The notes beneath the pieces were generated by a model. It did no database searches, was not told the DNA's origin, and saw only the letters and a list, made by a program, of their open reading frames with translations. From assembly GCA_022827185.1 (NCBI GenBank), contig JAJDTM010000005.1, forward strand, positions 248,001 to 312,000: a stretch of DNA of 64,000 nt, read 5' to 3'. Position numbers and translations under genes: made by a program. This DNA comes from Candidatus Poribacteria bacterium. Lineage in GTDB: Bacteria > Poribacteria > WGA-4E > WGA-3G. Of this stretch, positions 36,012 to 42,999 are shown in pieces. Position 1 is the stretch's first letter. Each line of letters opens with the position of its first letter.

Positions 36012-37040
36012 ATGGCATATTTCAGGTTGAGCCTTGTTTTGATGGCATTCGCGATACTGGCCAGTGGAATCGCTGTACCAGCAGATCAAGATACGTCAAA
36101 GGGCGGTACGATCATAGGGGATATTCAAGATACAACACTTTTTGAACTTCCGATTAGTGGAGTTCGGGTTGTATTTGTAAAAGCAGATGGTCAGGAATTT
36201 GAAACGCAGTCTGATAAAGACGGACATTTTGAACGTTCGGGTCTACCGGCAGGTCGGTACACTGTCAACCTCTACAAACCAAAATACCAAGATCGTCTGG
36301 GAAAACCCGTTTCAGTTATTGATGAGGGTCGCCATTATGTCCCACTAACGATGAACATATCCAAGAATCCCGACGATAACAGCAATCGAAGCGGTGTCCT
36401 CCGGTTCCGGGCTCACAATCGCACTAAAACCGGAGGTCCAATAGAGGGACTTGAGATCATAATTACCGGAACTGTTGGAATTGATCCACCAGTAATGACC
36501 GGTATTACCGGCGTACACGGACAATACCGAAGCGATAAATTGTCTCCGGGTACCTACATCGTAACGCTCATCAAAAACGATTATCACGTTGTCTGTCCAA
36601 TGACTGTTCATCCCGACAAAATCACTAATGCCGGTATATCCATCTCAATTCCAGATAAAAACACAGATGCCAATGTTCCACCAGCACCAGAATCGGATTG
36701 GTCAAACGCAAAGAATGTTATCCACGGCAGGATTCATGAGATGATTCCGCTTTGGCCTGCCCTGAGTGATGTTAAAGTTGTGATTGAGAGCGCAGACAGG
36801 ATTGTGTTTAGTGACATATCCAACGCCGATGGCGAATACGAGTGTCGGGGTTTGTCAGCAGGTCGCTATCTCATTAGCCTCCATAAAGAGGGATATATTG
36901 AAAAAAAAGGGATGCCCCTAATTGTTACGAACAATGGAAACCATGGTCTGTGGGTTACCGAAGAAGGTATGTTTGTTAGTTATGCGACGGTTACGGACGG
37001 TAGCCTGCTTAAACTCACGCACGGAATGCGGAAACAATAG
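36012..37040 (+). CDS. Exported protein of carboxypeptidase regulatory-like domains, copy 1
   Basis: 342 residues. A signal peptide (residues 1-24) is followed by three beta-sandwich units of the carboxypeptidase-regulatory/CNA-B type: each has a GxIxD...PISGVRV start, a Gly/Asp turn and a PAGRYTVNLYK-like strand (about 33-115, 128-205, 237-320). No catalytic domain. ATG behind AAAGGAG. The next gene encodes a paralog. Extracellular adhesion or scaffold role is inferred. Confidence 0.82.
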   Translation: MAYFRLSLVLMAFAILASGIAVPADQDTSKGGTIIGDIQDTTLFELPISGVRVVFVKADGQEFETQSDKDGHFERSGLPAGRYTVNLYKPKYQDRLGKPVSVIDEGRHYVPLTMNISKNPDDNSNRSGVLRFRAHNRTKTGGPIEGLEIIITGTVGIDPPVMTGITGVHGQYRSDKLSPGTYIVTLIKNDYHVVCPMTVHPDKITNAGISISIPDKNTDANVPPAPESDWSNAKNVIHGRIHEMIPLWPALSDVKVVIESADRIVFSDISNADGEYECRGLSAGRYLISLHKEGYIEKKGMPLIVTNNGNHGLWVTEEGMFVSYATVTDGSLLKLTHGMRKQ

Positions 37041-37116
37041 AATCACTGGGTGGACGCGCTTTTAAACCGTCCTTACCGAGGGCAGGTTTACTCGGACATT
37101 TAAAAGGGAAAGACAA

Positions 37117-38385
37117 ATGGTGCCTTTTAGGGTAACTCTCATTTTAGTTGCGTGTGTAGTTCTATATATCGCTGGAGCCGCCGCGCAGGAATCAGACACA
37201 CTGCGTGAAAAAGGCACTGTCCACGGATATATTGTTGATACAACCCCTGCACAACTTCCTATTGTTGGTGTCCGTGTTCAGATCGATAACAGAAGTGGGC
37301 ATATTTTTGAAACAATGTCTGCCGAGACAGGCGAATTCATATACAGAGATATACCCGCGGGGGATTATCAGATTAATATCCACAAGTCTGGATACCAAAG
37401 TCGAATTGGGAAGCCGGTGTCAGTCACCAACGGTGGCGTTCATTATGTTCCGTTTACAATGAACATACAGGAGAATATATTCACCGGATTCCAGAATTTG
37501 TTCAGATCCAAAGAATCGCAAGGCGGCACGCTTCAATTTCAGATTACAACCCCATCTCCGCAATCTGTTCCGATTGAAAACGCTGATATTAAAATTAGGG
37601 ATATTGATCTTATCGCTGAAAGAGTTAAAAGGGATCCTAACCTTATTGCTGACATTGAAGTCACTGGAACATCTGACGCGGATGGACAGTATCGGCGAGA
37701 CAATTTACCATCGGGACTCTACTTCGTTACCGTTAGTAAGGACAGTTATCATACTACAATTTCGATGACTGTTCGAGAAAATCGGATGACGACTGCCGCT
37801 GTAAAACTTCCTATTTCTAATGGGACTTTACCTTCACAAGAAACAGACACAAAATGGGTGATTCGTGGTAAAATTTTTGATACCAACTTTCAACAAACTC
37901 CAGTAAGCGGTGTTAAAGTCAATATTAGGGGTAGAGACTTGAAATACCCTATGAACGCTTTCTCCAATGCGGATGGCGAATATGAGTTTGACTTACTTCC
38001 AGGGCACTACATGATTTTCCTTGATAAGGACGGATATGAGGGCGCAATTGGTTTTGCTGAAGTAACTGCTGCGAGTCGGCAAAGCAGTGTCACTGTAATT
38101 AAAGAAGATATGTTCGTTGTTTACGAGGCGGTTGCGAAGGGGAATGTCCTTACGCTTAAACACGGCCTACCGAAAGAACAGAAAAGTTTTTCCGAGAAAT
38201 ATGGGGAAACGATTCAGGAAGCACTTTTCACCGCAATCATCAGTAGTATATTAGGCTTTTTCTTTTTAAGGTTCTCAAGGTTCTTAAACAAACGTCGACA
38301 AAAATATAAGATACTATGGGACTTAAGGACCGATAGACATAAACAGTTCTTAAACAAACGTCGACGAACATACAATCAGGAGTAA
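37117..38385 (+). CDS. Carboxypeptidase regulatory-like protein, copy 2, with C-terminal membrane anchor
   Basis: 422 residues with the same three-unit layout as copy 1 (PIVGVRVQI, PAGDYQINIHKSGYQ, PVSGVKVNI). It differs by a C-terminal membrane segment (EALFTAIISSILGFFFLRF, about 367-387) followed by a basic tail in which FLNKRR occurs twice, encoded by a repeated GTTCTTAAACAAACGTCGAC. So copy 1 would be released or secreted and copy 2 anchored. ATG behind AAAGGGAAAG. The following oxidoreductase starts two bases after the stop. Confidence 0.82.
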   Translation: MVPFRVTLILVACVVLYIAGAAAQESDTLREKGTVHGYIVDTTPAQLPIVGVRVQIDNRSGHIFETMSAETGEFIYRDIPAGDYQINIHKSGYQSRIGKPVSVTNGGVHYVPFTMNIQENIFTGFQNLFRSKESQGGTLQFQITTPSPQSVPIENADIKIRDIDLIAERVKRDPNLIADIEVTGTSDADGQYRRDNLPSGLYFVTVSKDSYHTTISMTVRENRMTTAAVKLPISNGTLPSQETDTKWVIRGKIFDTNFQQTPVSGVKVNIRGRDLKYPMNAFSNADGEYEFDLLPGHYMIFLDKDGYEGAIGFAEVTAASRQSSVTVIKEDMFVVYEAVAKGNVLTLKHGLPKEQKSFSEKYGETIQEALFTAIISSILGFFFLRFSRFLNKRRQKYKILWDLRTDRHKQFLNKRRRTYNQE

Positions 38386-38387
38386 GT

Positions 38388-39389
38388 ATGTCAAAAAAGA
38401 AATTAAACTTTGCATTCATCGGATGTGGTGGCAACGCACGTGGACACGGACGCAGTGTCTCAAGTGTTGAAGACGTAGAGATTGTTGCCCTCGCGGATCC
38501 GAGTGCAGGTTCACTTGATGCGTTCAAAGAGACTGTCGGTTTGGACGATTCAGTCCCGACCTATGCTGACCATGTTGAGATGTTAACCGCTGCTAAACCC
38601 GACGCTGTCGTCATTAGTTCACCACACGGTCTACATTTCCAACATATTATGGACGCACTTGATGCCGGATGCCATGTGCATACCGAAAAACCGATGGTCT
38701 GTACGGTGGATCACGCCAAACAGGTGATAGCGAAGGTCGAAGAGACCGGCTTGCATCTGATGATTGGCTACCAACGACATCTAAGTTCTACTTATCAATA
38801 CTGTCGCAACGTGGTCCAGAGCGGTGAACTGGGTCGCGTTAACTTCGTTGCCGCGCATCAATCGCAGAATTGGTATCGGAATCAGCAGGGAAAATGGCGA
38901 CAGGATCCGTTCCTCGGCGGTGGTGGTCAACTGAACGATTCGGGGAGCCACCTGATCGACATCTTGCTCTGGGTATTGGAGGCAAGTCCCGATACCGTCT
39001 TTGCGATGATAGACAATTTGGACATTGAAGTAGATGTGCTCACTGCGATGTCAATCAAGTTTGATACGGGTGCCTTGTGCAATATCAGCATTGTTGGGCA
39101 TGCCTATGGCGGTGTGCGAGAAGCATTTTCTATCTGGTTAGAGGAAGGCGCGCTGCACCTCCGTGAAGGCAAACTCCTTCGCCAAGAACAGTCAGGATCG
39201 CCAGAACCCGTTGATGAATCCGAAATGCCAGCACAAGGCAACAAAGATGTCGCTTTTATTGAGATTATCCGCGGCGAACGGACAGAGAATCCGATCGGTG
39301 TTGAGAATGGGTTGCGTGTTATCCAATTAACAGAAGCTGCGTGGCAATCTGCCGAACTCGGTAGACCCGTCAAGGTGGATCTGAGTTGA
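38388..39389 (+). CDS. Gfo/Idh/MocA family oxidoreductase
   Basis: 333 residues. NAD(P)-binding N-terminus AFIGCGGNARGHGRSV, catalytic region HTEKPMVCT (EKP lysine), MIGYQRHLSS, and a C-terminal alpha/beta domain with GGGGQLNDSGSHLIDILLW. Substrate unknown, probably a sugar or polyol. The binding site lies in the previous gene's last codons (CAGGAG), showing coupling. The ABC ATPase gene follows after 4 bases. Confidence 0.9.
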   Translation: MSKKKLNFAFIGCGGNARGHGRSVSSVEDVEIVALADPSAGSLDAFKETVGLDDSVPTYADHVEMLTAAKPDAVVISSPHGLHFQHIMDALDAGCHVHTEKPMVCTVDHAKQVIAKVEETGLHLMIGYQRHLSSTYQYCRNVVQSGELGRVNFVAAHQSQNWYRNQQGKWRQDPFLGGGGQLNDSGSHLIDILLWVLEASPDTVFAMIDNLDIEVDVLTAMSIKFDTGALCNISIVGHAYGGVREAFSIWLEEGALHLREGKLLRQEQSGSPEPVDESEMPAQGNKDVAFIEIIRGERTENPIGVENGLRVIQLTEAAWQSAELGRPVKVDLS

Positions 39390-39393
39390 GCTA

Positions 39394-40158
39394 ATGCTTG
39401 ATGTCCAAAACCTCAGCAAATCCATTGACAAGAAACCTTTTCTCACAGAGCTCACGTTCCAGGTAGCAGCTGGAGACTCTCTCATCCTGCTCGGCAAAAA
39501 TGGCGCAGGAAAGACACTTCTGCTCAACATCTTGGCAACCTTAGTTGAACCGACATCAGGCACCGTTGCTATTGATGGCGTTGACGCATTTGCAAACCTT
39601 AAACAGGTACGTCCGTCTATTGGATATATCCCGATCGCATTTGAGGGATACCCTGAATTGTCTGTTGTGGATTATCTCAATTTCTTCGCCGCTGCATACA
39701 AATTAGAGAAACGCGGGCGCACGGATGCAATTGCGGCAGTGCTTGAATTAATGGACATCCAACACCTACGCGATATTAAAATCGGGGTTTTGTCAACGGG
39801 TGAACGGCAGCGCCTTTTGTACGCGAAGACCTTTCTGCACGAGCCGCAGCTGTGGCTGCTTGATGAACCGCTCACACCTCTTGATCCGAGTGGACAGGTC
39901 GAGATGATAGAATTGTTTAGTGAGCTTCAAGCCATGGGAAAAGTCGTCGTAATTGCGACCAATCGCCTTGAGGATGTCCATCGGTTGGGCAGTACGGATG
40001 CACAAGACAAAAGCTACATCGGAATTCTAAGCAATGGGCAATTTGCTGTGTTCGAGAAATTTAACGAATTGCGCAATGCGAATGCTGAAGCCAATACCGC
40101 AGACTCCCTCTCATCAAATTGGTTTAATGAACTCTTTTTGGAGGTTACAAAAACATAA
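39394..40158 (+). CDS. ABC transporter ATP-binding protein without adjacent permease
   Basis: 254 residues. Walker A LLGKNGAGKTLLLNIL, signature LSTGERQRLLYAKTF, Walker B LWLLDEPLTPLD and an H-loop replaced by IATNRLEDV. The signature form LSTGxxQR resembles CcmA-like heme or drug exporter ATPases. The switch histidine expected after the D-loop is Asn here (ATNR). No permease gene flanks it; it overlaps the dioxygenase gene by one base (TAATG). Confidence 0.88.
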   Translation: MLDVQNLSKSIDKKPFLTELTFQVAAGDSLILLGKNGAGKTLLLNILATLVEPTSGTVAIDGVDAFANLKQVRPSIGYIPIAFEGYPELSVVDYLNFFAAAYKLEKRGRTDAIAAVLELMDIQHLRDIKIGVLSTGERQRLLYAKTFLHEPQLWLLDEPLTPLDPSGQVEMIELFSELQAMGKVVVIATNRLEDVHRLGSTDAQDKSYIGILSNGQFAVFEKFNELRNANAEANTADSLSSNWFNELFLEVTKT

Positions 40159-40931
40159 TGTCAGATATAGGAAAATTCTTTGACGAAAACGGATACTATT
40201 TCGCCAAAGGGGTCTATTCACCTGAAGAAATCAATGCAATGGAAAGCGATTTCGATCGGGTCGTGGATCAGCTCCTCAAAAGCGATGAGAATGTCAACGC
40301 TCGCTGGGGTGGCAGATTGATGGATGCCCTTGATGGTGGCGAGTCCGTTATTATCCATACGCACAATATCCAGAGTTTCTCTGGTGTCTGGATGCAGGCA
40401 TTCATGCAGGAGAAGTTTCTTGATGTTACCGAAGCCATCCTCGGACCGGATATTATGCTGCATCATTCAAAACTTTTCTGTAAACCCCCTGAGAAAGGCT
40501 CGCCTTTCCCGATGCACCAAGATTGGCAATACTTCCCTTCTGTCAAAGACACGATGATAGCGGCTATTATATACGTCTCAGAGGCTACCGATGAAATGGG
40601 GTGCGTTCGCGTCTATCCGGGTTCCCATAAGGAGCTTAGACGTATGGATGGTATGATGGGGAGTGGACAAAACGCTGAAGTTACTGACCGATACCCGATT
40701 GAGAACGCGACCGTTTTGGAAGCAGAACCCGGAGATGTGCTTTTCTTCAGTTACTTCACGCTGCACGGTTCAATGCCGAACCATTCAAATAAGACGCGGA
40801 AAAGCGTTCTCGTTCAGATGCTCGCTGGTGACGATGAAATTGAAGATGAAAACCGACACACCAATGTCAAACTGGTGCTCCGCGGCTGGAACCATCTCGC
40901 AACCCGCTCTTCTGTTGGAAGGATTATATAA
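40158..40931 (+). CDS. Phytanoyl-CoA dioxygenase (PhyH) family protein
   Basis: 257 residues. Fe(II)/2-oxoglutarate dioxygenase: the iron site H-x-D is in PMHQDWQYFPS, the distal His in FTLHGSMPNHS, and the oxoglutarate-binding Arg in KTRKSVLVQ. GCVRVYPGSHK is typical of PhyH. Substrate unknown; PhyH paralogs are abundant in Poribacteria. It overlaps the ABC ATPase gene by one base, so expression is coupled. Confidence 0.9.
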   Translation: MSDIGKFFDENGYYFAKGVYSPEEINAMESDFDRVVDQLLKSDENVNARWGGRLMDALDGGESVIIHTHNIQSFSGVWMQAFMQEKFLDVTEAILGPDIMLHHSKLFCKPPEKGSPFPMHQDWQYFPSVKDTMIAAIIYVSEATDEMGCVRVYPGSHKELRRMDGMMGSGQNAEVTDRYPIENATVLEAEPGDVLFFSYFTLHGSMPNHSNKTRKSVLVQMLAGDDEIEDENRHTNVKLVLRGWNHLATRSSVGRII

Positions 40932-41051
40932 ATCAAGGGCATTTTGGCCCACTTGGTTATTGGGTGGGTCAGATGTTTTTAGAGCTTTAATCTATTGACG
41001 CGTCTTCCACATTTTTTAAGGAAACCCGGGTTGATAGTTAAGCAAAATCAC

Positions 41052-41067
41052 GGGATTGCGTAAGTCC
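41052..41067. mobile_element. Solo right end of the MITE-like family
   Basis: GGATTGCGTAAGTCCT carries the family right end without a recognisable left partner in the 120 bases upstream. It is a relic or the end of a diverged copy. Confidence 0.4.
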
Positions 41068-41109
41068 TATTAGAAAAACGAAACGTAGCCCGTAATGAAA
41101 TGGAGGGCG

Positions 41110-41174
41110 GATCTACGGGATGGTACTCCAAACCCCAAACCCGCTCTGACCGAACCGCAAGGAAATTTAAAAAA
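41110..41174 (+). promoter_or_regulatory. Repeat-derived 5' leader of the 41175 gene
   Basis: The leader ends ACCGAACCGCAAGGAAAT then TTAAAAAA before the ATG, nearly the same as the gatA leader at 6418. A GCGG...CCCGC stem can form upstream (41107-41143). The AAGGAAA element is the ribosome binding site. Confidence 0.55.
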
Positions 41175-42170
41175 ATGATTAGAGTTGGAAAAATTAGTAT
41201 GGCACATGTCCACGCCGGTGGCTATGCCCGCAGAATTCACGAAAACCCTGAAACCGAACTCGTCGCTGTCTGGGACGAAGAAGAATACGGCGGTAGAGAT
41301 GCCGCGGAACAATACGAAGTCCCGTTCTACACGGATCTTGATGAAATGCTCAGCCGTGACGACGTAGATGCAGTCGCTGTTGACGCGGTTACATCCGACC
41401 ATCCGCGTGTGATGATCGCCGCCGCTGAAGCCGGTAAACATATCTTCACCGAAAAGGCACTTGCGATTACCGTCGCTGAATGCGATCCGATTATTGATGC
41501 CGTTGCGAAAGCGGGTGTGAAGTTCATGATTTCGCTGCCGTCCCGTGCGAACCCCGAAATCCTGTTCGCGAAAAAGGCAATCGACGACGGGCTGCTTGGG
41601 GACATCACATTCGGTAGAGGACGGATCGCACATTCCGCTGCACTGGATAGTTGGTTCAGCGGCACGAGCGCGTGGTTCGCGGATCCAGTACGCGCAGGTG
41701 GCGGTGCCCTCTTTGATTTAGGGTGTCACCGCGTTGATGTTATCCGATGGCTGATGGGTGAACCTAAGAGTGCGATTGCGAAGATTAACAACTTCACCGG
41801 CAATTTCCCGATTGATGACAACAGCGTTTCCGTCGTTGAATTTGCCAACAAAGCACTCGGCGTGATTGATGTTGCGTGGACACACCGTTCCGGTCCGAAC
41901 ATGCTTGAGATTTACGGCTCAGAAGGTTCATTTGCTGCAGGACACGGTGAGATGCATTTTGAGACCCGCAAACTCTCTGACGAAGAAAAAGCGGAATACA
42001 TCGCCAACGCACCGGCTGCACCCCCTGAACCGATGCAACAGTGGATCAATGCAATTCTTCGCGATGAACCGATGACGATTACGATCCAAGATGGACGGAA
42101 CCTCACGGAGTTGATGCAGGCATTCTACATGTCCTCCGAACAGGGACAGTCAATTGATTTTCCACTCTAA
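41175..42170 (+). CDS. Gfo/Idh/MocA family oxidoreductase
   Basis: 331 residues. The N-terminus reads VGKISMAHVHAGGYARRI, where the usual GxGxxG is degenerate, so nucleotide binding may differ. FTEKALAITVAE has EKA in place of the common EKP; FMISLPSRANPE and GGGALFDLGCHRVDVIRWLMG are typical of the C-terminal domain. I chose ATG 41175 behind AAGGAAA; the track start at 41100 lies inside the leader repeat. Substrate unknown. Confidence 0.87.
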   Translation: MIRVGKISMAHVHAGGYARRIHENPETELVAVWDEEEYGGRDAAEQYEVPFYTDLDEMLSRDDVDAVAVDAVTSDHPRVMIAAAEAGKHIFTEKALAITVAECDPIIDAVAKAGVKFMISLPSRANPEILFAKKAIDDGLLGDITFGRGRIAHSAALDSWFSGTSAWFADPVRAGGGALFDLGCHRVDVIRWLMGEPKSAIAKINNFTGNFPIDDNSVSVVEFANKALGVIDVAWTHRSGPNMLEIYGSEGSFAAGHGEMHFETRKLSDEEKAEYIANAPAAPPEPMQQWINAILRDEPMTITIQDGRNLTELMQAFYMSSEQGQSIDFPL

Positions 42171-42261
42171 GTAGTTATCAGTTATCAGTTGTCGGTTCTC
42201 AGTAACTTAGCAGAGAAAGTTTCCTACCGACACATCAGAGACCGTTCTTGGTAAAGTATCT

Positions 42262-42353
42262 TAGGACTTACGTAAAAATCAGTAATTTTGGTATTTTTAA
42301 CCCCCTAAATCCCCCTTATCAGGGGGACTTTGAGAGGAAATGCGTAAGTCCTA
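42262..42353. mobile_element. MITE-like element, copy C (complete, 92 bp)
   Basis: TAGGACTTACG at the left and CGTAAGTCCTA at the right form a perfect 11-bp terminal inverted repeat, so the ends could include a TA target duplication. The interior has AACCCCCTAAATCCCCC and TTATCAGGGGGACTTTGAG, as in copy D. No ORF. It produces the false N-terminal part of track ORF 42248 and ends 36 bases before the BrnT-like gene. Confidence 0.8.
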
Positions 42354-42388
42354 TACTTGAATGTGCGAAAGGATGTGACCAATTCAGT

Positions 42389-42673
42389 ATGTATATTGAG
42401 GATTGCATCTGGCTCCCTGACATTTTAGTCAAACTTTTCGTAAAGCACAATGTCACACAAAAGGAAGTTGAAGAAATATTTTTTAATCGTCCGAAATACC
42501 GTTTTGTTGAATCAGGATATAGAAAAGGAGAAAATGTGTATTCCGCTGCTGGACAAACAGATGCCGGCCGCTATCTGATTGTATTTTTTATTCAGAAACG
42601 GGAGAATCTTGCACTCATTCTGAGTGCCCGCGATATGGATCAAAAGGAGCGAAGAAGGTATGAAAGAAAATAA
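42389..42673 (+). CDS. BrnT/DUF4258-like toxin
   Basis: 94 residues. The pattern WLPDILVKLFVKHNVTQKEV, FFNRPKYRFVESGYRKGENV, a beta strand RYLIVFFIQ and the ending ILSARDMDQKERRRYERK fits the RelE-fold BrnT/DUF4258 group, which are RNases of type II toxin-antitoxin systems. I chose the ATG at 42389 because everything upstream in frame is the MITE-like element. The next gene overlaps by 14 bases and looks like its antitoxin. Confidence 0.75.
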   Translation: MYIEDCIWLPDILVKLFVKHNVTQKEVEEIFFNRPKYRFVESGYRKGENVYSAAGQTDAGRYLIVFFIQKRENLALILSARDMDQKERRRYERK

Positions 42674-42935
42674 AGACGAACAGATTACCAGTATATCTAA
42701 GGCTCGAAATTTGGAGGAGATAGCTGACTATTGGGACACGCATAGTTTGGCTGACCACTGGGATGAAACACATGAAGTCGATTTTGAGGTGCGGATGCAG
42801 CGAAAGTGTCGTGTAACGCTTACCCCAGAGATCTATGAAAAAATAGAAAAGCAAGCACTGGAACAGGGAATCTTACCGGAAACTTTGGTTAACTTGTGGT
42901 TAGCTGAACGCCTCCAAGCGATCGAATCATCATAA
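42660..42935 (+). CDS. BrnA/CopG-type antitoxin
   Basis: 91 residues: an N-terminal EIADYWDTHSLADHWDET segment typical of CopG-type antitoxins that pair with BrnT-like toxins, then a ribbon-helix-helix-like part (CRVTLTPEIYEKIEKQALEQ) with LPETLVNLWLAERL. It binds the toxin and probably the shared promoter. ATG behind GAAGG inside the toxin gene (14-base overlap) gives coupled translation; toxin-first order is usual for this group. Confidence 0.8.
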   Translation: MKENKDEQITSISKARNLEEIADYWDTHSLADHWDETHEVDFEVRMQRKCRVTLTPEIYEKIEKQALEQGILPETLVNLWLAERLQAIESS

Positions 42936-42999
42936 TAGAAAAAATTACTATATGTTTCAGATTTTACTTTTCGCCCCATAAACCAAATTGAGGAAAATC

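Noticed and set aside
41070-41633. 187-aa minus-strand ORF
   Set aside because: Antisense to the Gfo/Idh gene and its leader repeat; no domain.
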